64,000 bases of DNA from Tillandsia leiboldiana. Its lineage: Eukaryota; Streptophyta; Magnoliopsida; Poales; Bromeliaceae. Numbering within the stretch: the stretch's first letter is position 1; every line of letters starts with the position of its first letter. Made by a program: the position numbers and the translations under genes. Location: contig CM055063.1 of NCBI GenBank assembly GCA_029204045.2, positions 32,536,810 through 32,600,809 of the forward strand. Direction: 5' to 3'. The notes beneath the pieces were generated by a model, which saw nothing but the letters and a program-made list of their open reading frames with translations, was not told the DNA's origin and did not search any database. Shown in pieces: positions 10,320 to 22,990 of the stretch.

Positions 10320-11819
10320 GGCAGCCCGAGCCCTCTTCTTTGGTTTTTTTCCTCTCAGCCCAAGCTTGATCTCCCCGAGCTCCCTTCTTGGAAGATTTTC
10401 ATCTTCAAGTCCTTGATCTTCCTGCCAAGTTCTGGGATTTTTGGAGGCTCGAATCCCGAGGTTCCCCATTTTACGGCGCGGCGCGACGTTGCTTTCTAGT
10501 GTTCTTCTTCGGCGCAGCAGCAGTGTTTTAGCTCCCCTGGGCTACCCCGAGCTCCTTTTTCTGTGATTCTTGCGCCGACAGACTCCTAAGAGGTAGGGCT
10601 TCATCTTTCGTATTGATCGCGCTTTCCCGTTGCGAGTTTTTGGCACGGATCCCGAGGCAACACTGTGACCCTTTTTCTGTTTGGCTTTGTGGACAGCATC
10701 GAGGTGTTTTGGCCATATCTTTGCGCCCAAGCGTCAGCCGGAAACGAGCTTATACAACTTTTTCATCTACAGATCGCAAGGAACGCGCTCGTATTTTTAT
10801 TGGATTTTTCTGAGATTTCATCAGAGGTGAGAATCACTGTTTCTCTGTGTACAGTGCTACAGTCTTTTGTGCTGAAATCTTTTGAGTGTACCACCTTGCC
10901 GAATTTTTATCTTGACTTACCGAACTCGGATTTGGGCGTGCAAGGTACCGTTGCGAAGCTATCGACGCGAGGATCGCTGTGGGTTTTTCTTGGAATTTTC
11001 TGGGCACTTTCTGCAGGTGATAATTTAACAGTTTCGGGACTGTTGTTGTATGGGATTATAAGAGTTATATTTGGGAGCCTTAGTGTAATTAGTGAGCTTT
11101 GTATTGTGCCAGGAGAGTTACGGGTGTGCTGAACTTATTGGAGCAAGGGATTAGAGTTATCTGGTGTTTTCAGCTGTTGGGCTTTGGACAGTCAGCTTTT
11201 CAGGTGGGTGCCTTATTCCCGGAACCGGTGGACGGTTCTCTATATTGTTATATGTTAGCATTGCATGCAGGTGTACGGTACAATAACTGAAATTGGTCGG
11301 TAAGTTTAACACTGAGGATTCTATGGAAATTGCAAGTGAATTTCTCATAGTATGACAATGGTATAATCAAATATTCATGTTGGTGATTAGTGGAAGCCCA
11401 CCTAAGGCAAGGTTACCATATCAGGATTAATTATCATGCCATATTAGCACATAACCTTTTATGAGGCTGGTTTATGCATTGGGATAGGATTATGTAGTTA
11501 TGTGCAGGTTCTACTCCAAGGAGTGATTATGGATCGAAAATCATGGACAGGTATGGTCATTGTTAATTCTGGCATGAGGTTTATTTTCTTTATCCTTCTT
11601 CAGGACAAATGCATGCTTGTATGGACATATGTGTATGAACATATAGTTAGGCCATCTTTTACTGCTGCACTACATCTTGGAATTTGACTTAGGAGAAACC
11701 ATGATTGCTTTCTTTCTCCTTTTTATTTAGACTTTTGAGTCATGTTGCTCGGGTTCGAGCAGAGGTTGGGATAGTGTAGCTGGGACCTTAGGGTCAGAGA
11801 CAGGGTGTGCTTGATGTTG

Positions 11820-11945
11820 GATTGTGGGTTATTGCGGCAACCGCGGACAGTAGGCGGTTGACCGGATCTTGATTAATTTACCCAATTGTGGGTTGTGGGT
11901 TATTGCGGTGACCGCGAACTTTGGGCGGTTGACCGGATGTTGACT
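11820..11945 (+). repeat. ~70-bp direct repeat inside Gypsy C LTR
   Basis: ATTGTGGGTTATTGCGG..., ending GGCGGTTGACCGGAT, occurs twice in a row here and again twice at 19,410-19,530 in the second LTR, so the duplication predates this insertion. Confidence 0.7.
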
Positions 11946-13396
11946 ATTGCATCAGATTGGGTATCAGATTTGTTCTAGTGGATGGTGTTTCCCACTTTTT
12001 GAGTATTATTGCATCAGATCGGGGTTGTGTTAGTGGACGGAGTTTCCCACTTTGATCATAGTCTTGATCCAGTCCTGCTATTATGAGACAGAGGTTACAG
12101 AGATACTCGATACAGTGATGCTTGATACAGTGATACTTTACTCGTGTGGGTCGCTCCCCTCGAGTGCCACTCCGGAGTAGGCTTTCCACGGTGCAGAGCG
12201 CCGGGCACCATGCTGGGTTTTGAGTCCTTGGGACTCCTTTGCTTCGGTGTTATGCGTAGGCTGGCATACCCGTCGCGGCAGAGCAGGCAGTACCAGTGAT
12301 TACTGGTCTATCGATTGGGTTTATTCAGTCAGATACTTTTTGTTACACTCGTGCCTGGGGGACCGAGTGGAGTCTAGTAGCTGTGTTTAGACCAGTGCTA
12401 GTATTGTTGGGAACCGTTCGGGGATTGACGGTGGTCCCGTGGTCGTTGTGAGTTCTTTGACCTTTGTGTGAGAGGTTGAGCATCTTGAGTCTTTCCGTTC
12501 TGAGAGAGAGAGGGCATGGATTTGACTATAGCCTGCATGAGCCACTACTCGATAGCGAGTCAGTCCGTTTGGACGCCCTACGTAATTCCTGCCCGTCAGC
12601 GGGAGGTGGTTGTAGGCGGGCGCAGGTTTGACTGGACCCGATGCGGCAGTCAGCTCGATTGGGTCGATTGAGCATCTCGTGTGCGAGTGTTGCATATCTT
12701 CATCAGAGTTGCCCCATTTGAGCATTTGGTTAGAGGCATGGTAGCTATAGAGTGTTTCCAGCTTCTTCTTTCAGTTTTACTGCATCGGTTATCTTTTGCC
12801 TCTAGTAGTCTTGGTGGGCAGATCGTCGGGCCTTGTGGCGATACCCACTGAGAACTCCCTTTTTGCGAAGTTCTCACGCCCGTTGGGGGTTTTCCCCCTT
12901 TTGTCCTTTCTCCTCTTTGTTTTGTAGAGTCTTGGCGGGTGTTGCCGTTCTGTGGTTGCTGTGCGTGGTGAGGGAGTAGCGAGCTAGATCCAGACCCATC
13001 TTTGGAGAGTAGCGGTACCCCCTTTGGAGGAGATCTTCAGTATAGTCGGTAGAGTGGTATTTATTTCCTCTTTTGAGAGACTGATGTAGTGAGGATTTGA
13101 TGTATTGAGAGCTTGTACACTGATGTTTTATTTGAGTTATCTCCCTGTTGAGCTATGAGTTTTGTACTCGAGGTTATTGTATGATTATCTTTTTGGGAGA
13201 GGAACCTTGTTGTTTTATCTTCAGTTGTACAGTGGTTGATTTTATTTCTATAGCAGTTTTATCTTTTAGCTCTGATATCTGTTAGCTGTAGTTCTTTTTG
13301 CAGGTAGGACGCTTCGCCTATGCGGGTTTGGCATAGGTGGCGGATCTGTTGGCGAGCCCGGGTCGCAGTTTCGACCCCGGGGCGTGACAGATTAGG

Positions 13397-13409
13397 TGGT
13401 ATCAGAGCC
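13397..13409 (+). promoter_or_regulatory. Primer-binding site, Gypsy C
   Basis: TGGTATCAGAGCC, matching initiator tRNA-Met, 7 bp after the LTR end. The same motif and spacing occur in Gypsy E on the other strand (38,072-38,084). Confidence 0.85.
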
Positions 13410-16400
13410 TAGGTTGTAGGTCATGGTGGACTTAGAAACCCTAGGCTTGTGGTTGGACCCTAGGATGACTTCGTGAGAGTCGTGATTTGTAGCGAGAGTC
13501 CTGATTGAGTTTTACACCTCTCCCGAGGGACGGGATGAGTGATTGGCATGTTTATTCTCCTAAGTAGTTATGTTGGCTGCAGACAACATAACGCTGTGGA
13601 ATGGGTGACATGCTCTAGACTTTCGCTGGATTGGGTCGAGCGTTGTTGTGTGTGCTGATTTGTGGTTTCGTCGTGGCGAGCGGTGTCTCCCCGACGCTGG
13701 GTTTTGACCCGTGTGCATCCTGTCATAGCAGTTGAGCTTGAGCGGTTGGTTTTGGGCCGGATACCCGGATTGAGGTCAGAGAGCTCCGGACCCAGATGAC
13801 AGGATTTTGGAGGCATATCTGTGTTTGTGTGGCCAGCTAGTTTTGGTGACACAGTTGTCGGAGCAGTGGGCAGCCTGACAGTGCTTTCCTCCTGAGACCA
13901 CCAGGTTGCAGTACCCTCAGCGGCAGGGATTTCTGTGACGCCAATGGAGCGAGTTACCCCCTCCGTGCCAGTGTTAGTGCCAAGGCACTGAGGCAGGGTG
14001 GATTTCTGACAGCTGATGAGCTATGGGACATTATTGATCGATGGAGCTAGCTTGGTAGATGAACCACCCCGATTCATGGAATTGAGTTGGAGCCTTAGGA
14101 GGCAGAATCGTGGTTGGTAGTGTCGGAGAGGCTACTTGAGAGCCCATTGTGGCAAGGGTTTACACAGTTGTTGAACTGCGCGTTCCATGGAACGAGGCGC
14201 ATAGGATTTATGTGACCAGTAGTGGATGGCGCCAGGTTACCTTTCAGTTGATTTAGTCCCTCCTGTGCAGATTTTTGGATCTTGGATGCCGCGTTAGAGT
14301 TGGCATTGTGTTTGGAGCCTGGCGCTGCAGTTCGTTTGGATGGGGATCAGCTGCCAGAGGCAAGTTCTGGTTAGAGGCGTTTGATGCCAGATGATGGAGG
14401 ACAGATCGGCCGGCAGAGACATTTTTGTTTTCCCTTCCTAGATGATGGATATCCTTGTGGATGGATTATGTAAAGCTTACCCGTGGGGGATGTTACCCTG
14501 TGTGATTGATAACTGGCATGTTTGGGGTGCAATGTTTGTGATTGAGGGGTGAGATTTGTAAGGATAATTGTTTAAGGAATTGCATGAATCAATTGTGCTT
14601 GGTCGTATGATGATGATACCCAGGTGGATTTCTGAGACGTCAGGGGTTGGGTGGACCCCGATGATAGCTACAGCCCTTTTATCAGAGTGGCGCAGCGGTA
14701 GCGTGGATTGGTTGGTTGCGAGAGACCACGTTCGGCATCTCAGTGTGAGCATGGACAGAGGTCGTGCTCCCTTTGTGATTGGTCTAGATATTTTGGCAGG
14801 CTGAGCGACGACCACTTGCATCGAGCGGATGAATCTGTGCCGCCCGGTTGGAGGGCGCCACGGTAGTGGATTGAGTTGTCGCAGGTGTGATTTCTTCACA
14901 GCAGTCGGAGTTAGGACATGTTGCGTTCCTGCATGGGCTAGCGGTAGAGTCGTTACCACTTGCACTTGAGGTACAGGTTACTGTTGCATTGTGCAAGTGG
15001 AGGAGGCTTGTCCAGTGCAGCAGAGGCCGTAAGTTATGCCGGCAGACTTATTGGTTTCTACGGCAGCTCAGTGTTATGACCCAGTGCTTGGGATCGGTTG
15101 GCATAGTGCCACAGGATGTTTGACTGCTGAGAGAAAGAACTTTGACTTTCTGCGAGGCGGATAATGGAAGGCATTTTGTTGTTGAGACTTTTTGAGCACA
15201 CAGGTTACAGCGTCCGTGTGAGAGGTGCCTACGGCGGCAGCGGGACTTAAGGATGTCCCTATTGTCCATGAAATCCCAGGTGTAAGTCCACCTAAGCCGA
15301 TGATTAGGCCGCCAGAAAGGAAGATTAAGATTGCGATTGACGTGATTCTGGAAACCGCGCCAACTTCATTAGCCCCTCATTGGATACCGCCTTTAGAGCT
15401 ACGAGAGTTGAGTTCTTAGGTGCGTGGATTTGATGGATAGAGGGTCTGTTTGACCTAGTGCCACGTCGTTGATACACGACGGTGAGAGCCCTTTGGGATC
15501 GGAGTCCAGGCAAGTCCAGGTATTATTTAGAACCTTTTGAAGGAGGTATATTTCGGCAGATATTGTGTGATGCCTGCGCCAATTTGGAATTTCAGCTGAG
15601 GGCACTGTCTAGATGGTGTTCAGGACACAGTAGGGGCATTACGAGTACAGTGAGGCCAATGGATTGACTAGTGCCCTGTTGCCTCTAGCTTGAGGAATTT
15701 TGTATTTCTGTGGGCCTTGAACGGGTTGATAGCGGCGTTCTCCTGGGATATTTTGGTTTTACCCCCTCCCTGAGTGGTTTAGAGCTTGTGCAGCATTTGT
15801 AGTCGTTGTGACAAGTCTGTGGGGATGAAGCTTTATGCCTAGTCGTTGTGGTACAAGTTTAGCTTCGAGAGCATATCTTCCTGGACTACTTCTTCTAGCC
15901 GAAGGGGCGGCGGTGGAAATTCGGCCAAAGTGGATGCTATATAAGACTGGCCGAGATCGACGGTCATTGTTGGGGTGAGGAGTTTTTGGACCGGATAGTG
16001 CCAGCAGAACTTGATGACCGGGTGATGAGATTGGTACCAGCGCCGATTCTAACCTAGTCAGTGGTGGGAGATGGATTTGCGAGTTGTTGTGATACCTCCC
16101 GTAGTGGCTGTAGAGCCACCATTGGATGTTGTGAGCATCCAGTATCACCCCGACAGAGCCACTGTGGTGGCGGATGCCTGGAGCAGAAGAGCTACTTTGG
16201 AGTCAGGTTTGGCGGTTCCATAGCTGGCACTGTGTGGGGGCCATCCTTGTGTGCAGGGTTTGAGTTGTGTCCCTGAGGATCCCTTTTGATGAAAGGCTGC
16301 GGCTGAGCAATCCACTTAGGTGGTTGAGTTTTGAGGGCGACCGAGTGTGAACCCCTGCTTGTTTGGGCCCCTTTTCTGTGCAGGTGTCTGTGCGGATGTG

Positions 16401-16803
16401 TTTCGGGTCGCTTTGGTTGAGCTGGCTCTTGAGTGTGATTTTAGAGCGTGTTACTCAGGCTGTTTGTTCCTTTTCCCCCGCCTTTTGTTGGAGTTTTTGA
16501 GGGTTTTTCTGCGTCTCAGCTCTGGAGTGTCATGTTTGGACCCCTCACCCGTGATTGACTCGTTCCTTTTGGGGTCTGTGAGAGTTTGGAGTACGAGGGA
16601 CGCCCGTTGCGAATTCCGACTCGTGAGGTGAGGGAATTGCGCAATCGGGCTATGCCGTACTGGTTGTTGCTGTTGTTGTTGCTGAGGAGTAATCACGGGG
16701 AGTGATTGGTGACTTGGGAGCTGGAGACGGCGGTGTTGAATTTGACCCCTGGTTTTTGAGACTCCCTGGGAGTTGCCTTAGTTTCGGGGACGAAACTTTC
16801 TTT

Positions 16804-16815
16804 AGTGGGGGAGGA
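16804..16815 (+). promoter_or_regulatory. Polypurine tract, Gypsy C
   Basis: AGTGGGGGAGGA immediately before the TGTGGTGACC start of the second LTR. It follows the GTTTCGGGGACGAAAC motif that precedes 3' LTRs of related plant Gypsy elements. Confidence 0.8.
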
Positions 16816-19800
16816 TGTGGTGACCCGGACCTTGGCGGGCTTCTACAGTGTGACCAGCAGCTTCTGGAAGCCTACGTGGCTTGTCGGCGGTGTTCGCGCG
16901 CCTATTTGGACACAAGAGATGGACCCTGTGAGCTTGGTTGGGTGTATTGGCCTTCGGCTGCTTTTGCCGAATTTTAGGAAAGGATTTTTGGCCAAACAGA
17001 GGGTGGATTTGGGGTTCGGTGCGGAAAAACGCTTGGAAATGGCTTTTTGTTTGCTTAATTCTGAGTCCGGATACCCAAAAGCGTGCTCCCGGAAGTTTTG
17101 GCAGTTTTGGGGTTTGCGGGAGCCTCCGGCGAATTATAGGTTTGGAATTTTGGCAAAATGGACGTCGTTTTTGGAATCAGCGCGCGAAAACGGTCAAGAT
17201 GGGCTATTTACTTGATGTTTTTTGGGCTGCGGTTACTGTTCATCGCCGGAACAGTGGTTTCCGGCGATCGCCGGCGGCGGTTGGGCGGCGGCGGGCAGCG
17301 GCGGAAGGGCGGCGGAGGGCGCTCGGGCATGCGGCGCGCGGCCGCGGGCAGGCGCACAGGGGCGCGGGCAGGCGCGCGGGGCGCGGTCAGGTGCGCGGTC
17401 CACCGCGGCCATCGTGCACCCGAGGAAGGGACACGTGTGCAGGTTTCACTGGTCGGTGTTGTGGTCTGGGTTCACGGAGCAGGCCGGTGGTGCACGGTAG
17501 ACCGGGTGGAAACGTGGCGGGAGGTAGTTGGTCCGGTGTTGTGCTCCCGGTCCACGCAATCGGTGGGTCGTTGACCGGGCAGTGGCCGTACGGGGGGCAT
17601 GGTGGCCGTACGGGCCCGGGTCAGCCGCGAACGTGCGCGGGTCCACGGCGCGACGTGCGCGGTGCACGGGGGCCGGGCCACGTGTCGCGTCGCCATTGGC
17701 GGGCGCAGGTGCACCGGTGTGCAGTGGGGCCCGGGGTGTTAGCGGACTGGGCTGTGTGGTGGACCGGGCCGCACTGTGCGCGTCCCGAATCTTGGCGGCC
17801 GGGCCGCACTGTGCGCGCCCGAAACCTGCGGGGTGGGCCGGGCCGCACTGTGCGCGCCCGGAACTTGGGACACATTGGGTATTTCTCCTAATGTTTTTCT
17901 CAGCCTATAAATAGGCAGCCCGAGCCCTCTTCTTTGTTTTTTCCTCTCAGCCCAAGCTTGATCTCCCCGAGCTCCCTTCTTGGAAGATTTTCATCTTCAA
18001 GTCCTTGATCTTCCTGCCAAGTTCTGGGATTTTTGGAGGCTCGAATCCCGAGGTTCCCCATTTTACGGCGCGGCGCGACGTTGCTTTCTAGTGTTCTTCT
18101 TCGGCGCAGCAGCAGTGTTTTAGCTCCCCTGGGCTACCCCGAGCTCCTTTTCTGTGATTCTTGCGCCGAACAGACTCCTAAGAGGTAGGGCTTCATCTTT
18201 CGTATTGATTGCGCTTTCCCGTTGCGAGTTTTTGGCACGGATCCCGAGGCAACACTGTGACCCTTTTTCTGTTTGGCTTTGTGGACAGCATCGAGGTGTT
18301 TTGGCCATATCTTTGCGCCCAAGCGTCAGCCGGAAACGAGCTTATACAACTTTTTCATCTACAGATCGCAAGGAACGCGCTCGTATTTTTATTGGATTTT
18401 TCTGAGATTTCATCAGAGGTGAGAATCACTGTTTCTCTGTGTACAGTGCTACAGTCTTTTGTGCTGAAATCTTTTGAGTGTACCACCTTGCCGAATTTTT
18501 ATCTTGACTTTACCGAACTCGGATTTGGGCGTGCAAGGTACCGTTGCGAAGCTATCGACGCGAGGATGCTGTGGGTTTTTTCTTGGAATTTTCTGGGCAC
18601 TTTCTGCAGGTGATAATTTACAGTTTCGGGACGGTTGTTGTATGGGATTATAAGAGTTATATTGGGGAGCCTTAGTGTAATTAGTGAGCTTTGTATTGTG
18701 CCAGGAGAGTTACGGGTGTGCTGAACTTATTGGAGCAAGGGATTAGAGTTATCTGGTGTTTTCAGCTGTTGGGCTTTGGACAGTCAGCTTTCAGGTGGGT
18801 GCCTATTCCCGGAAACCGGTGGACGGTTCTCTATATTGTTATATGTTAGCAATTGCATGCAGGTGTACGGTACAATAACTGAAATTGGTCGGTAAGTTTA
18901 ACACTGAGGATTCTATGGAAATTGCAAGTGAATTTCTCATAGTATGACAATGGTATAATCAAATATTCATGTTGGTGATTAGTGGGAAGCCCACCTAAGG
19001 CAAGGGTACCATATCAGGATTAATTATCATGCCATATTAGCACATAACCTTTTATGAAGGCTGGTTTATGCATTGGGATAGGATTATGTAGTTATGTGCA
19101 GTTCTACTCCAAGGAGTGATTATGGATCGAAAATCATGGACAGGTATGGTCATTGTTAATTCTGGCATGAGGTTTATTTCCTTTATCCTTCTTCAGGACA
19201 ATGCATGCTTGTATGGACATATGTGTATGGACATATAGTTAGGCCATCTTTTACTGCTGCACTACATCTTGGAATTTGACTTAGGAGAAACCATGATTGC
19301 TTTCTTTCTCCTTTTTATTAGACTTTTGAGTCATGTTGCTCGGGTTCGAGCAGAGTTTGGGATAGTGTAGCTGGGACCTTAGGGTCAGAGACAGGGTGTG
19401 CTTGATGTTGGATTGTGGGTTATTGCGGCAACCGCGGACAGTAGGCGGTTGACCGGATCTTGATTAATTTACCCAATTGTGGGTTGTGGTTATTGCGGTG
19501 ACCGCGGACTTTGGGCGGTTGACCGGATGTTGACTATTGCATCAGATTGGGTATCAGATTTGTTCTAGTGGATGGTGTTTCCCACTTTTGAGTATTATTG
19601 CATCAGATCGGGTTGTGTTAGCTGGAGTGACTTTCCACTTTGATCATAGTCTGATCAAGTCTGCTATTATGAGACAGAGGTTAACAGAGATAACGATACA
19701 GTGATGCGGTACAGTGCTACTTTACTAGTGGGGTGCTTCCCCTCGAGTGCCACTCCGGAGTAGGGGGCTTTCCAAGGTGCAGGAGCGCCGGGCACGGCAC

Positions 19801-19828
19801 CATGCTGGGTTTTGAGTCCTGGGGACGC
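16816..19828 (+). repeat. Gypsy C 3' LTR, cut by assembly gap
   Basis: Repeats 9,226 to about 12,230 with mostly single-base insertions or deletions. The last ~1.16 kb is missing. Differences become denser from about 19,600 to the gap, as expected at a low-quality contig end. TATA box at 17,906-17,913. Confidence 0.88.
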
Positions 19829-19928
19829 NNNNNNNNNNNNNNNNNNNNNNNNNNNNNNNNNNNNNNNNNNNNNNNNNNNNNNNNNNNNNNNNNNNNNNNN
19901 NNNNNNNNNNNNNNNNNNNNNNNNNNNN
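19829..19928. other. Assembly gap (100 N)
   Basis: Exactly 100 N, the usual placeholder for a gap of unknown size. It separates the middle of the Gypsy C LTR from the RNase H region of Gypsy D, so the missing sequence should include the C LTR end and the 5' half of D. Confidence 0.98.
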
Positions 19929-21808
19929 TTCTTGATGCAACAGGGGAAGGTGATCGCCTACGCGTCCAGGCAGCTGAAGGACTACGAAAGGAACTACCCG
20001 ATACACGACTTGGAATTGGCCGCCGTGGTCTTCGTTTTGAAACTGTGGAGGCATTACCTCTTCGGAGTCCACTGCAACGTTTTCTCAGATCATCAAAGTC
20101 TTAAGTACATCTTTACCCAAAAAGAGTTAAACTTGCGGCAGAGACGGTGGCTCGAGTTGCTGAAGGATTACGACTTGACGATCCAATATCACCCCGGGAA
20201 GGCAAATGTGGTGGCAGACGCACTGAGCAGAAAAGGGCATCGGGACGGGGCGTCGGAGAGCGCGCTGACAAAGCAGGACCACCTGATCGCGGAGTTCGCG
20301 CGAATGCAGTTGGAGGTGGTGCCTGCGGGCACAGTTCTGCAACTCCTAGCCTTGGTGGTCAAGCCGACGCTATTCGAGAAGATCCAGGAGGGACAGCAGA
20401 CCGATCTGCACCTACAGCGCTTACGAGACAAGATTCCCCAGGGTCAAGAGATTGACTTTGCGGTGAAAGACGACGGCACCCTATGTTTCCGCGGGCGGGT
20501 CTGTGTGCCGGATTCACCAGAGTTGAAGAATGAAATCTTAGCGGAGGCACATCGAGCCCCTTATGCGGCACACCCGGGGGGCACGAAGATGTACAGGATC
20601 TCAAACAGACGTTCTGGTGGCCTAAGTTAAAAGAAGACGTGACGCGATACATAGCCCACTGCCTAGTATGTCAACAGATAAAGGCCGAACACCAGCGACC
20701 AGCAGGGAAGCTACAGCCCTTACCGGTACCAGAGTGGAAATGGGACCAGATCACCATGGATTTTGTCACTGGATTCCCACGTTCACAACAGGGCCACGAC
20801 GCGATCTGGGTTGTAGTTGACCGGTTAACCAAGTCAGCACACTTCCTACCAATTCACACCACTTGGACCCGCGAACGGCTAGCTCAAGTCTACATCAGCG
20901 AGATCGTGAGACTACATGGGGTACCGGCATCGATCACCTCGGACAGAGACACGCGCTTTGTCTCGAAGTTTTGGCAAAGTCTCCAGCAGGCCATGGGGAC
21001 CAGATTACATTTCAGCACCGCCTTCCACCCTCAGACGGACGGACAGTCAGAGCGCACGATACAAACCCTAGAAGACCTGCTTCGCGCCTGTGTGCTTGAT
21101 TGGGGAATCGGTTGGTCACGCTACCTACCTCTCGTGGAATTTGCCTACAACAACAGCTACCAGGCCAGCATTCAGATGGCGCCCTACGAAGCACTGTATG
21201 GAAGGCGCTGCCGATCCCCGATCTGCTGGGACGACTTGGGAGAGCGGAAACTTTTGGGACCCGACTTAGTGGAAGAAACTGAAGAGAAAGTGCGCCTTAT
21301 CAGACAGCGCTTGCTGACCGCCCAGAGTCGACAGAAGAGTTACGCAGACCAGAGGCGCCGGGACTTGGAGTTTCAAGTGGGGGAACATGTGTTTTTGCGG
21401 GTCTCGCCATCCAGAGGAATCAGGCGTTTCGGGCTAAGGGGCAAGCTGAGCCCACGGTTTGTGGGGCCATTTGAGATTCTAGAGCGTATCGGCCCAGTAG
21501 CTTACCGCCTCGCCCTACCACCAAACCTCGACCGAGTCCACGATGTGTTCCACGTATCAATGCTTCGGAAATATCTCCCCGACCCATCACATGTCCTGGA
21601 CACCTCTGCACTCGAACTTAAGGAGGACCTGAGCTTCGAAGAAACCCCAGTGAAGATCCTGGCAAGGGAAACAAAATCACTACGAAATCGGGCTATCCCC
21701 TACGTGAAAGTACATTGGAGCAACCATGAAGAGCGAGAAGCCACTTGGGAACTGGAATCCAAGATGAGGGAGTGCTACCCCGACCTTTTCACTCCTATCC
21801 GGGTTTGA
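19929..21808 (+). pseudogene. Gypsy D pol: RNase H, integrase, chromodomain-like tail
   Basis: The 3' half of a Ty3/Gypsy polyprotein. RNase H begins after its first catalytic region (AYASRQLKDYERNYP, then DHQSLKYIFTQKELNLRQRR, then HPGKANVVADALSR, to ~20,240). The integrase zinc motif has both histidines and the CLVCQQIK cysteines (20,566-20,680). The core has MDFVTGFP, SDRDTRF and DGQSERTIQ (20,757-21,065), a GPF module follows (GKLSPRFVGPFEILE, ~21,440) and a chromodomain-like C-terminus (HWSNHEEREATWELE, 21,700-21,800). One base is missing near 20,595-20,598, shifting frame between KMYR and DLKQTFWW. Otherwise the frame is clean. The 5' part is lost at the gap. The features fit a chromovirus. 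Confidence 0.88.
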
Positions 21809-22599
21809 GTTTCGAGGACGAAACTCGTTGTTAGAGGTGAGTGGTGTAATAGCCGCGGGTTTTCGAACCGCTTTTAGGCAAAGGGGTCCGGGGGTTTGAT
21901 TTTCTTTTGTCATTCTGGGCAGGCCGTCGGGGGCTCGCGGGCATTTTTTTTTGAGAATAAAGCTCGCGAAGCGGAGGCCGGCGGCGCGATCGGATCGGAC
22001 TTCCGACCCCGGAAGCTCCCGGAATAAATTTTCGAAGTTGCTGCGGTTCGGGTGTCCGGCACGTCCCTTTTGAGGTAAACCAGACCCGGATTTAACGATA
22101 TTTTTTGATTCAAGCTAGATATTCTTTCGCACCGGCTCAGTCTAATTTTCTGTAAATTTTCGGGATCCGACATAAATTAATTTAATTTATTTCGTTCTAT
22201 CTATCCGGGTTAATTTGGGGCTAGGTTAGCATTTGGAGTTGGACGCGGGTTGGGCTCGATCGTACCAAAACAGCTAATTAATTGGGGGTTTGAGAGGTGA
22301 GGGTTGGGAACCCCTTCTCAGTCTGCTACCCCTTTGGCACGCACGACCCGAGCGAAGACGGTCGAGGAGAGGGGAGAACGCCGCATCCCCACCACCACCA
22401 CACCGGACCTACGAGAACGGACGATCCCCTCTTCCCAAACCTTCGTCGTCCTCATCAAGGTGAGACGGGAATTTAGTTTCTTTTTCCTCGTGTTGAGTTC
22501 TTGATCATCTTGACCGGAAGGGGTGAGGCACAGGCGGCGGATTTCCCGGAATCCGCCGCACGTGCGAAGAAACCCCCCCCCCCCATCCGGCGCCCTCAT

Positions 22600-22990
22600 G
22601 CGACCCGCACGGGCCAGGCGGCGCCCAGCCCCCCCCCGCGTGCGGGATGACCCGCACGGGGCCGGGCGCACGCCCAGCCGCGTGCGGGATGACCCGCACG
22701 GGGCCGGGCGGCGCCCAGCCCCCGCGTGCGGGATGGCCCGCACGGGGCCGGGCGCACGCCCAGCCGCGTGCGGGGTGACTCGCACGGGGCTGGGCGACGC
22801 CCAGACCCGCGTGCGGGGTGACCCGCACGGGGCCGGGCGGCACGCCCAGCCCGCGTGCGGGGTAGGCCGCAGGGCTGGGCGGCGCCCAGCCCCGCGTGCG
22901 GGGTGACCCGCACGGGGCCGGACGCGCGCTCAACCCCACGTGTGGGGTTGCCCGTACGGAGCTGAGCACGCGCACGGCCCGCGTGCGGAC
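22600..22990 (+). repeat. GC-rich GTGCGGGxTGACCCGCAC tandem repeat in Gypsy D LTR
   Basis: About eight ~50-bp units built on CGTGCGGG(A/G)TGACCCGCACGGGG followed by CCGGGCG and CGCCCAGCC. The GTGCGGG/CCCGCAC halves are complementary, so each unit can form a hairpin. Both strands are open in several frames. No gene is seen. Confidence 0.8.

Larger units (their letters stand above)
9226..13389 (+). repeat. Gypsy C 5' LTR (4,164 bp)
   Basis: Starts TGTGGTGACCCGGACC and ends CCCCGGGGCGTGACA, with a primer site just after. GC-rich U3 (GGCGG and GGGCGC runs, 9,660-10,280), TATAAATA at 10,312, then a long transcribed part. The ORFs of up to 356 codons in the U3 are GC-rich chance frames shared by several frames and both strands. 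Confidence 0.88.
13390..16815 (+). pseudogene. Gypsy C interior: fossil gag-pol
   Basis: The segment begins with the primer site region (TTAGGTGGTATCAGAGCC) and shares flanking leader text with Gypsy E. No ORF exceeds about 160 codons. Traces of pol remain: at 15,225-15,419 a peptide like the pre-RT linker (KIKIAIDV, PPLELRELSS, compare EIEFVIDV and PAELRELKAQ in E), and near 16,600-16,660 a match to the C-terminal TREVRELRNRAMPYW-type segment. The plus strand looks G/T-rich, unlike the C/A-rich pol of D. It is not functional. The LTRs show that it moved in this decayed state. Confidence 0.65.
9226..19828 (+). mobile_element. Gypsy C, large-LTR element with decayed interior
   Basis: LTR 9,226-13,389, primer site at 13,397, a 3.4-kb interior, polypurine tract at 16,804-16,815 and a second LTR from 16,816 that stops at an assembly gap. 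The LTRs are nearly identical over 3 kb, so insertion was recent, yet the interior has no intact gag or pol. It is therefore a non-autonomous (LARD-like) element. It shares the primer region and the last ~50 bp of the LTR with Gypsy E, a plausible source of enzymes. It sits inside Copia B gag after CATCG. The matching target duplication is not seen because the right side is lost. Confidence 0.8.
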
